In this document: one piece after another, positions 42,845 to 52,027 of the stretch | How positions within the stretch are numbered: the stretch's first letter is position 1 | Layout: each line of letters opens with the position of its first letter | From: DATFES01 sp035457725 | GTDB taxonomy: Bacteria > Pseudomonadota > Alphaproteobacteria > CACIAM-22H2 | Assembly (NCBI GenBank): GCA_035457725.1 | Contig: DATIBC010000023.1 | Location: forward strand, 1 to 64,000 | DNA length: 64,000 nucleotides | Direction: 5' to 3' | Made by a program: the position numbers and the translations under genes | Notes under the pieces: model-generated | The model's input: the letters and a program-made list of their open reading frames with translations, nothing else | What the model was told of the DNA's origin: nothing | Databases searched by the model: none

Positions 42845-44395
42845 CTAGTGCGTCGTGCCGTTTCCGGAATGGCCGCCCGAGTTTCCGACGTGCCCGTTGG
42901 CCTTGGTCGGATCGTTGACCGACGCGACGGTCCACGTGCCTGCGGTACGCGCCAGGAGGTTACGCAGCGCATACTGGATGCCTTCCTCGGTGAATTCGGG
43001 CGCGGCGCCTTTGTAGCGGCACCGATCGATGATCCGATCGACGATGAATTTCGGGTGGTGCGCCGAGAGCGGAATCTTCTGCGTTTTGTAGAAATTCTCG
43101 AGCAGGTATTCGATGACGTCGTCGGAGTACTCGATCTTGGCCGACTTGCAAACGAGCCGGAATATCTTGGTGTAGTTCTCGAGGTCCGGATAAAACACCT
43201 CGATCTTGTACGATATACGGCGCAGGAACGCGTCATCCATCAAATCTTCCGGCTTGAGATTGGTCGAAAAGACGACCAGCTCGTCGAACGGAATCATGAA
43301 TTTCTTGCCGGTGCGCAACGCCAGATAATCGATCCGCCGGTCGAGATTGATGATCCAGCGGTTGAGAATCTCCTTGGGCGACACGCGCTGACGCCCGAAA
43401 TCGTCGACGATGAAGATTCCATTCATCGCTTTCATCTGCAGCGGCGCCTCGTAGAACTTCGAGTACGGACTGAACTGCAGATCCAGCATGTCGAGTGTGA
43501 GTTCGCCGCCGGCGATGAGGGTCGGTCGGATGCACGGAACCCAGCGCGCGTCGGCGGCGCTGGTATAGCGATCGGTGGCCGCCCGCAGCGAGACTTTTTG
43601 CGGCTGCGACTGCTCCGCCGCCGGGTTGATCACCGAACGATGGACCGACGGGTCGTAGAGCTTGATCACCTGGCCGTCGACCTCGACGGCGTGCGGAATG
43701 AAGACGATCCCGCTATAGGCCTTGCCGACCGCCTCGGCGATGGTCGTCTTGCCGTTGCCAGGAGGTCCGAACAGCAAGATCGAACGCGCCGAGTTGACCG
43801 CCGGCCCCAGATCTTCGATGAATCCCGGCGGTAGGATCATATGTCGCGTATTGCGCACCAGCGTTGATTCGTCGAGACGCTCGCTCAGGATCGATTGGCG
43901 CTTCACTTGCGTGCAATAAGTGTCGAGCGACACCGGCGCGGCACCGACGTACTGCGACAGCTCGAGCGCCTCGGCGGCCCATCGCTTGCCCTTCTCGGTC
44001 AATGAGTGGCGCAACTCGGAGACCAGGCTCTGGCCCGCCTGGCCGAGAACTTCGATGAGCTGTCGCTCGCGGCCGCGATCGACCAGCTCCTGGACCACCG
44101 CCGTGGGCAGCTTCATCTCGTCGCCGAGTTTCGAGGGTAGCTCGAAACCCGTCACCTGCATCGTCTTGAGCAGTAAGGAAATCAGGAAGTTGAAATGCAG
44201 CCCGACTTCGGCGAGCGATTTGGGCACCGGTGGAATGAATTGAATGGCGTCTTCGATCTGCTCGGCAGTGGCGACGCCCATTTCGACGAGATGTTCGCCG
44301 ATCACGCCACCTTTCATGCGCTGCTGCTCCAGCGCCTTCGCCACCTGTTCGGACGTGGCGATTCCCTTGCTGATCAATACTTCTCCGAGCAGCAT
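42845..44395 (-). CDS. AAA ATPase with N-terminal MshEN/GspE-N-like domain
   Basis: The 516-residue protein begins with a c-di-GMP-binding-type MshEN-like motif (LLGEVLISKGIATSEQVAKA, repeated as GEHLVEMGVATAEQIEDAIQ). A helical region of about 130 residues follows. An AAA module then has Walker A LLFGPPGNGKTT near residue 209, Walker B IFIVDDFG near 300, and ELVVFSTNLKPEDLMDDAFLRRI with an arginine finger. The tail is low complexity and Gly/Ser/His-rich. MshEN domains usually sit on type II secretion or pilus ATPases, not AAA proteins. Only one gene stands here. Function unknown. Confidence 0.82.
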   Translation of the reverse strand: MLLGEVLISKGIATSEQVAKALEQQRMKGGVIGEHLVEMGVATAEQIEDAIQFIPPVPKSLAEVGLHFNFLISLLLKTMQVTGFELPSKLGDEMKLPTAVVQELVDRGRERQLIEVLGQAGQSLVSELRHSLTEKGKRWAAEALELSQYVGAAPVSLDTYCTQVKRQSILSERLDESTLVRNTRHMILPPGFIEDLGPAVNSARSILLFGPPGNGKTTIAEAVGKAYSGIVFIPHAVEVDGQVIKLYDPSVHRSVINPAAEQSQPQKVSLRAATDRYTSAADARWVPCIRPTLIAGGELTLDMLDLQFSPYSKFYEAPLQMKAMNGIFIVDDFGRQRVSPKEILNRWIINLDRRIDYLALRTGKKFMIPFDELVVFSTNLKPEDLMDDAFLRRISYKIEVFYPDLENYTKIFRLVCKSAKIEYSDDVIEYLLENFYKTQKIPLSAHHPKFIVDRIIDRCRYKGAAPEFTEEGIQYALRNLLARTAGTWTVASVNDPTKANGHVGNSGGHSGNGTTH

Positions 44396-44738
44396 CTTCG
44401 CCTCGTTCCAACGACCGCCTAACGGCGCCAAGCAGCGCTGTTCGCCACGGGCATCATCGCAACGCCCAGGCGCGCGAAATTGCGCGCGTCCCCAATCGCC
44501 CTGGGGCGTGGCTGTGATCAGAATGGGTTAAGGAAGTTAGCGGTCCGTTACCACCAACTCGAGCACTTCCGACTGTTCGAGCCATTAACCATAGTGCTAG
44601 TGTCGCCGCCCGCCAGGCCATTCGAGATTTAGCGCGGTCGATTACGGCATTTTCGCTCGAATGCGATCAATCGAAGCGGTTCGCCGGCGATCGCGGCCCG
44701 GCGGCGCCGACAAGGCAAACATGATGGAGGAGCACGCC
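44396..44738. other. 343-bp intergenic region with one inverted repeat
   Basis: This divergent gap between the ATPase and the MetE-like gene contains a perfect inverted repeat at 44470-44487 (arms GCGCGC, loop GAAATT). No credible gene, tRNA or riboswitch was recognised. Both promoters must lie here. Confidence 0.5.
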
Positions 44739-45854
44739 ATGTCCGCCCGTACCGTGCCGCCGTTCCGCGCCGACCATGTCGGCAGCCTGCTTCGCCCCAG
44801 GGAGCTCCTGCAGGCGCGCGAGGATCACCGGGAGGCCAGGATCTCGGCCGCCGAGCTGAAGGCTATCGAAGACCGCGCGATCCGCGAAGCGGTAAAGATC
44901 CAAGAGGACATCGGCCTGCGCTCGGTGACCGACGGCGAGTTCCGCCGCGGCTCGTGGCACATGGATTTTCTCTACCGCGTGGGCGGCGTCACCAAGGTGA
45001 CCGACAGCCTGAAGATCCAGTTCCGCAACGAAAATGGCGTCATCGAATTCACGCCGGCGGCGCTCCGCGTGACCGGAAAGTTGCGGCTCGAGCAGTGCAT
45101 ATTCGGCGAAGCGTTCAAGTTCCTGCAATCCATCGCCAAGGCGACGCCGAAACTGACCATTCCATCGCCCAGCATGATGCATTACCGCGGTGGCCGCGCT
45201 GCGATCGATCCCACGGTCTATCCGGAATTGGACGCGTTCTGGGACGACTTGGCGCAAGTCTACGCCGACGAGATCAAGGCGCTCGACGCCCTCGGCTGCA
45301 CCTACCTTCAACTCGACGACACCAGCCTCGCCTATCTCAACGATCCGGAGCAACGCGCGCATATCGCCGGGCTCGGCGGCGACGCGGCGCGTCAACACTT
45401 GATCTATATCCGTCTCATCAACAAGGCGCTCGCCGCCAAGCCGGCCGGAATGACCGTGTGCACGCATATGTGCCGCGGCAACTTTCGCTCCTCGTGGGTA
45501 GCCAGCGGCGGCTACGATCACGTCGCCGAGGCGCTGTTCGGCCAGCTCAACGTCGACGGGTTTTTCCTCGAGTACGACGATCATCGCTCCGGCGGCTTCG
45601 AGCCGCTGCGTTTCGTGCCGAAAGGAAAGATCGTCGTGCTCGGCCTGGTGACGACGAAAAAAGGCGCGCTCGAGAAAAAGGACGACCTGAAGCGGCGCAT
45701 TGACCAAGCGGCGAAGTACGTACCGATGGATCAACTGTGCCTCAGTCCGCAATGCGGTTTTTCTTCTACCGTCGACGGCAACGCACTGACGCAAGAGGAG
45801 CAGGTGGCGAAATTGCGGTTGATCGTCGAGACGGCGCGTGAGGTATGGGGATGA
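44739..45854 (+). CDS. MetE C-terminal-like (YxjG-type) cobalamin-independent methionine synthase family protein
   Basis: The 371-residue protein has the single barrel of the MetE catalytic C-terminal half. FRADHVGSLLRP opens it, then IGLRSVTDGEFRRGSW, YLQLDDTSLAYLND, and the zinc-binding CTHMCRGNFRSSW with LSPQCGFSS near the end. Such stand-alone proteins transfer methyl groups to homocysteine in some bacteria or carry out other thiol alkylations. The ATG at 44739 follows GGAGGAG with a spacing of 8. Nearest neighbours do not reveal the methyl donor. Confidence 0.82.
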   Translation: MSARTVPPFRADHVGSLLRPRELLQAREDHREARISAAELKAIEDRAIREAVKIQEDIGLRSVTDGEFRRGSWHMDFLYRVGGVTKVTDSLKIQFRNENGVIEFTPAALRVTGKLRLEQCIFGEAFKFLQSIAKATPKLTIPSPSMMHYRGGRAAIDPTVYPELDAFWDDLAQVYADEIKALDALGCTYLQLDDTSLAYLNDPEQRAHIAGLGGDAARQHLIYIRLINKALAAKPAGMTVCTHMCRGNFRSSWVASGGYDHVAEALFGQLNVDGFFLEYDDHRSGGFEPLRFVPKGKIVVLGLVTTKKGALEKKDDLKRRIDQAAKYVPMDQLCLSPQCGFSSTVDGNALTQEEQVAKLRLIVETAREVWG

Positions 45855-45861
45855 CGCGCCG

Positions 45862-46842
45862 TCAGCGCGCCGGCGTCAGCCGCTCGTTCCTCGCGCTGTA
45901 GGTGAGGCCGGGAAACGGCCCGCCGCCGACGACGTATATTGCGCCATCGACCGTCGCCGCGCCCAGACCGTGACGCGCCGTCGGCATCGGCGGCAGTATT
46001 TCCCAGCGGTCGCGCGCGGGGTCGTAGCGTTCGGCGTCGGCGAACGTGCGCTGCGTACCGCCGAAGGTTTCGCCCCCGAAAACATACATGCGGCCATCGA
46101 GCACGGCGGCGGCGATGCCGCTGCGCCCGGTGGGGAGCGCTGCCGCCGCCGTCCAGCGGCCCGATGCCGGGTCGTAGAATTCGTGCACGCGTAATTCGAA
46201 ATCGCCACCATCGCGCCCGCCGACGACGAAGAGACGGCCGCTGATCGTCGCGGCGGCGTGATGGTTGCGCGGCGTCGGCATCGGCGCCGCCACGCGCCAT
46301 GTGTCGGACGCCGGGTCGTAGATTTCGTGTGTTGCAACCGAACGCCGCGACGCAATCGTCCCGCCGATGGCGTGGATCTTGCCATCATGAATCGCGACGG
46401 CGAGCGCGCCACGCGCCGTCGGCAGCGGCGCCGCCGGGCGCCAGCGCCCCGTGGCCATTTCGTAAGCGTGGACGGCGGCGGTCGGTTCGAACGTCGCCTC
46501 GCGAAAACCGCCGACGATGTAGAGACTGCCGGCCACGACGGCGAGCCCGGCATGGTTGACGCCCTCCGGGATGTTGCCGAACGGCCGCCAGCGGTCGTTC
46601 GCCGCGTCATAGGCGAACAGCGTACGCGGCGCCGCGCGGCCGCCTACTGTCGAGCCGAACCCGCCCGCGACATAAATCGTTCGGCCATCGGTGGCCACGC
46701 TCAACTCGGTGCGCGCCTCGGGAAGCGGCGCCGCCTGCGTCCATGCACCCCCGATCCGCGGCGTATCTTGCGCCAGCATGGGCTGGAGCGACAGCCCAAG
46801 CGCCGTCATTGCAAGGAGCACCGCAGCGTAAATCGGTTTCAC
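45862..46842 (-). CDS. Secreted kelch-repeat beta-propeller protein
   Basis: The 326-residue protein starts at a GTG that overlaps the dipeptidase stop as GTGA. It has a signal peptide (MKPIYAAVLLAMTALGLSLQ). About six kelch repeats follow, each with a GGxxxx strand and WRxxAPLPTAR turn (IYVAGGFG, LYIVGGFRE, IHAIGGTI, LFVVGGRDG, MYVFGGET, IYVVGGGP). It should form a six-bladed periplasmic propeller, of the NanM type in outline. The partner or substrate is unknown. It is the last gene of the leftward pxpA-amidohydrolase-dipeptidase group. Confidence 0.85.
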   Translation of the reverse strand: MKPIYAAVLLAMTALGLSLQPMLAQDTPRIGGAWTQAAPLPEARTELSVATDGRTIYVAGGFGSTVGGRAAPRTLFAYDAANDRWRPFGNIPEGVNHAGLAVVAGSLYIVGGFREATFEPTAAVHAYEMATGRWRPAAPLPTARGALAVAIHDGKIHAIGGTIASRRSVATHEIYDPASDTWRVAAPMPTPRNHHAAATISGRLFVVGGRDGGDFELRVHEFYDPASGRWTAAAALPTGRSGIAAAVLDGRMYVFGGETFGGTQRTFADAERYDPARDRWEILPPMPTARHGLGAATVDGAIYVVGGGPFPGLTYSARNERLTPAR

Positions 46843-47846
46843 CTCGGCCAGGTCGCTTCGGCGACGCGAAGGAAGTTCTCGCCGAGGACCCCGCGAATCG
46901 CCGACTCGGCATACCCGAGCTGGACCAAGCCTTCGGCGATGGCCGGCATGCGCTCCGGCTCGACGAAATTGCTGCGCCCGACATAACTGTGCTGCGGCGG
47001 CCACCACAGCGAAGCCTCGAAGCCCGGCGGATATTCATCGAGACCGCGGCGAAACACGAAATCGAGGCCGATGCCAACGTGCTCGGCGCCGACGCGATCG
47101 GCGACATAGTCGATGTGGCGGACCACCGTCTCGGTCCGGTTGTCGTCGTCGCCCAGGAAAATGCCGATACCGTTGATGCCGACGACGCCGCCGCTCCTCG
47201 CGCATGCGTCGATCTGGTCGTCGCGAATGTTGCGCGGATGATCGCGCAGAGCGCGCGGATTGGCATGCGAGAAGATCACCGGCTTTGCCGACATCGCCAT
47301 GATCTCCATGCTCGTGCGATAGCCGGTATGCGAACAGTCCATCAGGATACCCAGGCGGTTTATCTCGGCTACGACCTTGCGGCCGAACGCGGTCAATCCG
47401 ATGTCGGCGCCATGACAGCCGCCGCCGACCGCGTTATCGCGGTTATACGCGAGATGCATCTGGCGTACGCCGAGATCGCGATAGAATAGCAACATGTCGA
47501 CGTCGCCCTCGAGCATGTCCGAGCCCTCGAGATCGAAGCTGACCGCGAGCCGGCCGGTGGCCTTGGCGCGGCGGACGTCGGTGACCGTGTCGGCAAGCAG
47601 ATACTCCTCGGGCCGCGCCGCGACGTAGGCGCGAAAGGTTGCTATCACGCGAGCGATCTGGGCGACCGGATTGAAATCCATGCCGACATTGATCGACACG
47701 TAGTCGATGCCGGCGGCGCGGTGGCGGGCAAGATCGCCGCAATCGACCCCCGCCCGGAGCGGCAGGCAGCTATGCGCGTCCCATACCAACGCCTCGTCAT
47801 AGAGCTGACGCGCCCTTTCCGCCGGCGATGGCGACAATCCGTTCAT
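46839..47846 (-). CDS. Membrane-dipeptidase family (M19) dipeptidase
   Basis: The 335-residue protein matches peptidase family M19 (renal dipeptidase type). Metal-site blocks seen are WDAHSCLP near residue 22, SFDLEGSDML, ILMDCSHTGYRT and VIFSHANPRAL. In canonical M19 enzymes the first block reads HxD; here it is HSC, so the aspartate ligand seems replaced by cysteine. No signal peptide is visible, so it is probably cytoplasmic. It cleaves dipeptides or N-acyl-D-amino acids. It lies in the pxpA run and overlaps the kelch gene. Confidence 0.88.
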   Translation of the reverse strand: MNGLSPSPAERARQLYDEALVWDAHSCLPLRAGVDCGDLARHRAAGIDYVSINVGMDFNPVAQIARVIATFRAYVAARPEEYLLADTVTDVRRAKATGRLAVSFDLEGSDMLEGDVDMLLFYRDLGVRQMHLAYNRDNAVGGGCHGADIGLTAFGRKVVAEINRLGILMDCSHTGYRTSMEIMAMSAKPVIFSHANPRALRDHPRNIRDDQIDACARSGGVVGINGIGIFLGDDDNRTETVVRHIDYVADRVGAEHVGIGLDFVFRRGLDEYPPGFEASLWWPPQHSYVGRSNFVEPERMPAIAEGLVQLGYAESAIRGVLGENFLRVAEATWPR

Positions 47847-47877
47847 GCGGTGGCGATCCTGTTAGCTTCGATCTGGA

Positions 47878-49266
47878 TCATCGCGACGGGCAGCCGCACG
47901 CGTCAAGACGGGCGACACCGCCGAGCGGTTCGAGCAGCGCCGCCCATCGCGGCGTCCGGCGCTTGATCGCGGCGATCATGGCAGCCTCGTCCAGCCCGAC
48001 GACCGCGCCGTCGCGCATGACGACACGGCCGTCGATCACGCCGGTGACCACGTCGGACGCTTTGGCATAGAAAGCGATCGAGGCATAGTCGCCATAGAAC
48101 GGCTGCATGTGCGCTCGCTCGACGGCGACCTGGATCAAGTCGGCCTTCTTCCCCGGCTCAAGCGTGCCGACTTCGCCGTCGAGGCCAAGGGCGCGGGCGG
48201 CGCCCGCGGTAGAGAACCACAGCGCATCGCGCGAGGTCAGCGCTTCGTGACTGTTGGCACGCAGGCGTAGCGCCTGCATGGCGTTGCGCATGCCCTCGAA
48301 AGGATCGTTCATCATCCAATCGGTCGCGAAGCCCATGACGATGCCGCGCGAGCGGATGCCGGCGACATCGGGGTAGACGCCGCGGCGCGGGTAGATGATG
48401 GGGCAGTGCGCATATCGGGCACCGGCGTCGCGCACCGCGTCGAGGTCGCCGGCGCCGGCGAACGTCAGGTGCGCCAGCACCGAGTGTGGGCCGAGCACGC
48501 CAAGATCGCGCAGATATTCCACCGGCCCGCAGCCATGTCGCTGCCGGATGTGCGCGACCTCCTGCGGCGATTGCGCGACATGCGTGTGCAGTCCGACGCC
48601 GAGCCGCTGCGCTTCCGCGAACGCCTCGCGATGCAACTCGGGTCCGCATGTATCGCTGGCGTGCGCGCCGATCCGGCCGGTTATTCGTCCGTCATGCTTG
48701 CCGTGCCAGCGCTCGACGAAGGCGACGCCGTCGCGCAGCCTGGCGGCGCCGATGTCGGCCTGGCGCGTATAGTCGCCCTGCCACAAATGCTCCATTTTGA
48801 CATCGAACACCTTGTTGGCGATGACCGCCCGGAGACCGCACGCCGCCGCCGCTTCGGCCAGCGCTTCCGGCTCGTACCAGATGTCGTTTATGGTCGTGAT
48901 CCCGGCCTTGAGCATGTCGATGCAGCCCAGCGTCGCGAGATCGCGCCAATCGTCGGGCGAGATGTCCCTTTCGGCGCGGAACGCGACGGTGTAAAGCGCG
49001 CGCCCGCCGGCTCCATCGTCGCTCTGGCTGCGAAACACGGCCGACGCCGCATGCGAATGGCAGTTGACGAATCCCGGCAGCACTGCTCGCCCGCGTCCAT
49101 CGATCGTCGTCGCGGCGCGCCAATGGCCGGAGGGTTTCGCCGACCCGGCGTAAACGATGCGTCCGGAGCGCACGGCGACTTCGCCGCCGACGATCACCGG
49201 CATGTCGTCGGTCATGGGATATAGGAAATCGCCGCCGATCAGGAGATCGATATCCGGCATCGCCAA
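47878..49266 (-). CDS. Amidohydrolase/deaminase (SAH/MTA deaminase-like, cytosine deaminase superfamily)
   Basis: The 462-residue protein is a metal-dependent hydrolase. The HxH is in LPGFVNCHSHAAS. Later blocks are IGAHASDTCGPEL, LHTHVAQSPQEVAH, LAHLTFAG and MGFATDWMMND with the catalytic aspartate. N- and C-terminal strands form the small composite domain (DGRVVMRDGAVV). The group includes adenosylhomocysteine/methylthioadenosine deaminases, guanine deaminase and related chlorohydrolases; the substrate is not fixed by sequence. It lies between pxpA (55 bp upstream) and the dipeptidase (31 bp downstream) on one strand. Confidence 0.85.
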   Translation of the reverse strand: MAMPDIDLLIGGDFLYPMTDDMPVIVGGEVAVRSGRIVYAGSAKPSGHWRAATTIDGRGRAVLPGFVNCHSHAASAVFRSQSDDGAGGRALYTVAFRAERDISPDDWRDLATLGCIDMLKAGITTINDIWYEPEALAEAAAACGLRAVIANKVFDVKMEHLWQGDYTRQADIGAARLRDGVAFVERWHGKHDGRITGRIGAHASDTCGPELHREAFAEAQRLGVGLHTHVAQSPQEVAHIRQRHGCGPVEYLRDLGVLGPHSVLAHLTFAGAGDLDAVRDAGARYAHCPIIYPRRGVYPDVAGIRSRGIVMGFATDWMMNDPFEGMRNAMQALRLRANSHEALTSRDALWFSTAGAARALGLDGEVGTLEPGKKADLIQVAVERAHMQPFYGDYASIAFYAKASDVVTGVIDGRVVMRDGAVVGLDEAAMIAAIKRRTPRWAALLEPLGGVARLDACGCPSR

Positions 49267-49321
49267 GCTCGCGCTGCGTGGTCGCGAACGGCTCTGGCGC
49301 GCGCCGCAGATTCAGCCGAAT

Positions 49322-50134
49322 TCAGGCGTTCGCCTTGTGGAGCGCGGCCGGGCTTTCGATTGCATCGACCATCTCCGGTATTGTGACCACCGCGACGCCG
49401 GCCGCCTCCAACCCTGTCCGCACGGCGCGTGCAACCGCGATTGCCGTCGGCTCGTCGCCATGCACGCACAACGATTCGAAGCGCGCCGGAAGTCTCCGTC
49501 CGCTGGCCGCGGTGATCTCGCGATCAAGAACCATGCGCACCGCGCGCTTGGCGGCAAGCGCGGGATCGTGGATCACCGAGCCTGGTGCGCTTCGCGCCTG
49601 CAACGTGCCCTGATCGGTGTATTGGCGATCGACGAACGCCTCGCGCGCGACGGGAAGATTCATGGCCTCGCCGGCGCGCTCCATTTCGGAGCCCGCTAAG
49701 ACGAGATAGATGAGCTCACGATCGACGGTACGGATCGCCCTGCCGATGGCGAGCGCGTATTCCTTGTCTACCGCCGCCATGTTGTACAGGGCGCCGTGCG
49801 CCTTGACGTGCGTCACCTTCGTTCCGGCGTAGGCGCACATCGCCTGCAGGGCACCGATCTGGTAGGCGATGAGGTATTCGAGGTCGCTCGGCTTCATGGA
49901 GATTTGCCGGCGCCCGAAGCCCCAAAGATCGTTGAAGCCGGGATGCGCTCCGATCGACACGCCGTTCTCGCGCGCCTTCTGCGCGACGTCGTGCATCACC
50001 GTCGGATCGCCGCCGTGCATTCCGCACGCGACATTGACGCTGCGGACGATCTTGAGGATGTTTTGGTCGTCACCGATCGTGTAGTGGCCGTAGCTTTCGC
50101 CCATATCGGCGTTGAGGTTGATGCGTGTCGACAT
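49322..50134 (-). CDS. pxpA: 5-oxoprolinase subunit A (LamB/YcsF family)
   Basis: The 270-residue protein has the LamB/YcsF signature RINLNADMGESYGHYTIGDD followed by VACGMHGGDPTVM and SIGAHPGFNDLWGFGR. With PxpB and PxpC it forms the ATP-dependent 5-oxoprolinase that opens 5-oxoproline to glutamate. The ATG at 50134 was chosen over an upstream start that would add 34 shadow residues. It is divergent from pxpB across 151 bp, an uncommon split, and leads the run to the amidohydrolase, dipeptidase and kelch genes. Confidence 0.92.
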   Translation of the reverse strand: MSTRINLNADMGESYGHYTIGDDQNILKIVRSVNVACGMHGGDPTVMHDVAQKARENGVSIGAHPGFNDLWGFGRRQISMKPSDLEYLIAYQIGALQAMCAYAGTKVTHVKAHGALYNMAAVDKEYALAIGRAIRTVDRELIYLVLAGSEMERAGEAMNLPVAREAFVDRQYTDQGTLQARSAPGSVIHDPALAAKRAVRMVLDREITAASGRRLPARFESLCVHGDEPTAIAVARAVRTGLEAAGVAVVTIPEMVDAIESPAALHKANA

Positions 50135-50285
50135 CGGCCAGATCCCTCCTCGGCCCTCGCCAAACGCCGCGCCCTCGGTTCGGCGGCAGGCCATTGCTTC
50201 ACGCCGGGAAAGCGGCAATCGTTGCCGGATCGTCAATCACTATAGGCGCTCGCGACGAGGCGTCAACGAGCGACGGGAACCGACC

Positions 50286-50999
50286 TTGCGCTTTTTGTCC
50301 TCAGGCGACACGGCCCTGATCGTCGAGTTCGCCGACACGATCGATCGCGCCGCCAGCGCACGGATCGTGCGCTTGGCGGCGGTGATCGAGGCGGCGCGGC
50401 TGCCGGGCGTGATAGAGGTCGTTCCGACCATCCGCTCGCTGATGGTCGTCTATGATCCGACCCGAACCCGTCGTGGCGAACTCGAATCCAAGATTGGCGC
50501 TCTTGAATCGGCGCCGGATGCTGCCGGCACGCCGGTGCGACGTTGGACGATCCCGGTGTCGTACGCCGAGGAGGATGCGCCCGATCTCGCGGATGTCGCC
50601 GCCGAGACGCGATTGTCTCGCGACGAGGCGATCGCTCGCCATGCGGGCGTGACGTATCACGTTTATATGCTCGGCTTCCTTCCGGGGTTCGCCTATATGG
50701 GCGACCTCGACGCGGCGCTGCGGCTGCCGCGGCGACGCAATCCGCGCACGCGCGTTCCGGCGGGCTCGATCGCTATCGCCCAGCAATTGACCGCCATTTA
50801 CCCAGCCGAGTCGCCAGGCGGTTGGCATCTGATCGGCCGCACGCCGGTGCGATTTTTCGATCCCGGCGCCACCCCACCGGCGCTACTGGCCCCCGGCGAC
50901 CAGGTGCGTTTCGCGCCGATTTCGAACGCCGAGTATCGCAAGATCGCCGGCGCGGTCGCGGCGGGCTCGCTTCGCCTGTCCTACGAGGCCATCGGTTGA
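50286..50999 (+). CDS. pxpB: 5-oxoprolinase subunit B (allophanate hydrolase subunit 1 type)
   Basis: The 237-residue protein starts at a TTG (LRFLSSGDTALIVEFAD). It contains VPTIRSLMVVYDP, IPVSYAEEDAPDLADVA, YHVYMLGFLPGFAYMG and the RNPRTRVPAGSIAIAQ block of the KipI/AHS1 family. It supplies a catalytic part of 5-oxoprolinase together with PxpC. No ATG in frame gives the right family start. The stop TGA shares its last base with the ATG of pxpC. Confidence 0.9.
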   Translation: MRFLSSGDTALIVEFADTIDRAASARIVRLAAVIEAARLPGVIEVVPTIRSLMVVYDPTRTRRGELESKIGALESAPDAAGTPVRRWTIPVSYAEEDAPDLADVAAETRLSRDEAIARHAGVTYHVYMLGFLPGFAYMGDLDAALRLPRRRNPRTRVPAGSIAIAQQLTAIYPAESPGGWHLIGRTPVRFFDPGATPPALLAPGDQVRFAPISNAEYRKIAGAVAAGSLRLSYEAIG

Positions 51000-52027
51000 T
51001 GGCCTGTCTCAAGGTAGAACGCGCCGGCTTATTTACCACGGTCCAAGACCTTGGCCGGCCGGGGTATCAACGCTATGGCGTGCCGGTCGGCGGCGCGCTC
51101 GATGGCGACTCGTTGCGCGTGGCGAACGCGCTGGTCGGCAATGCCGCCGATGCGGCGGCGTTGGAACTACGGATCGTCGGCCCGCGTCTTCGCGTCGAAG
51201 CCGAATCGGCAGTGGTGGCCCTCGTCGGAGCAAGCGCGGAGCTACTCGGTGACGGCGCGATACGCGCGACGCTGCCGCCCAACCGCTCGGTCCGCTTGCA
51301 ACGCGGCGACCGCATCGACATTGCCGCACTCCGCGACGGCGCCACGGCATACCTAGCCGTCGCCGGGGGCGTCGCCGTTGCACCGCTACTCGGCAGCCGG
51401 TCGACGTCGGTACTGGGTGGATTTGGCGGTATCGACGGTCGCAAGCTAGCCGATGGCGACGAGGTTCCGCTGGCGAACGACACCGCGCCAGCGATTCCGT
51501 CGCGCGGAATGCGTCAAGCGCCGTTCGGGCGCAAGTCGGTGTTGCGCGTCGTGCTCGGCCCGCAAGACGGCATGTTCACCGCCGACGGCGTCGCGACGTT
51601 CCTTGGCTCGACTTATAGGGTGACGCACGAGGCCGACCGCATGGGCATTCGTCTCGAAGGTCCCGATATCGCGCACGAATCGGGGTACAACATCATCTCC
51701 GACGGGATCGCATCGGGTGCGATCCAGGTTCCGGGATCGCGCCAGCCGATCATCCTGCTCGCCGACCGGCAGACGACGGGCGGCTACCCGAAAATCGCCA
51801 CCGTCATTTCGGCGGATATCGCCTCGTGCGGAAGACTTCGTCCCGGCGACCAAGTGCGCTTCGCCGCGGTTTCGATCGAGGAAGCGGAGAACGCGGCGCG
51901 CGCGCATGCGCGCTTTATGCGCGAGCTCGTCGCCAAGATCGGCGCCGGCGAGGAGCCGTCGCTCGACCTTGAAGCGTTGTACTCGCAGAACCTCATCTCC
52001 GGCGTGGTCGGCGATGTCGACGCGTGA
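50999..52027 (+). CDS. pxpC: 5-oxoprolinase subunit C (biotin-dependent carboxyltransferase-like)
   Basis: The 342-residue protein matches AHS2/KipA: LFTTVQDLGRPGYQRYGVPV, DGDSLRVANALVGN, LGGFGGIDGRKLADGD, and YNIISDGIASGAIQVPGSR. It forms the oxoprolinase complex with PxpA and PxpB. Its ATG at 50999 overlaps the pxpB stop by one base. It runs 35 bp past the 3' end of the convergent MarR gene, so the two transcripts overlap tail to tail. Confidence 0.9.
   Translation: MACLKVERAGLFTTVQDLGRPGYQRYGVPVGGALDGDSLRVANALVGNAADAAALELRIVGPRLRVEAESAVVALVGASAELLGDGAIRATLPPNRSVRLQRGDRIDIAALRDGATAYLAVAGGVAVAPLLGSRSTSVLGGFGGIDGRKLADGDEVPLANDTAPAIPSRGMRQAPFGRKSVLRVVLGPQDGMFTADGVATFLGSTYRVTHEADRMGIRLEGPDIAHESGYNIISDGIASGAIQVPGSRQPIILLADRQTTGGYPKIATVISADIASCGRLRPGDQVRFAAVSIEEAENAARAHARFMRELVAKIGAGEEPSLDLEALYSQNLISGVVGDVDA

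Noticed and set aside
44470..44487. Terminator in the gap between the AAA ATPase and the MetE-like gene
   Set aside because: The inverted repeat lies between divergent genes, where no transcript is expected to end, and has no T-run.
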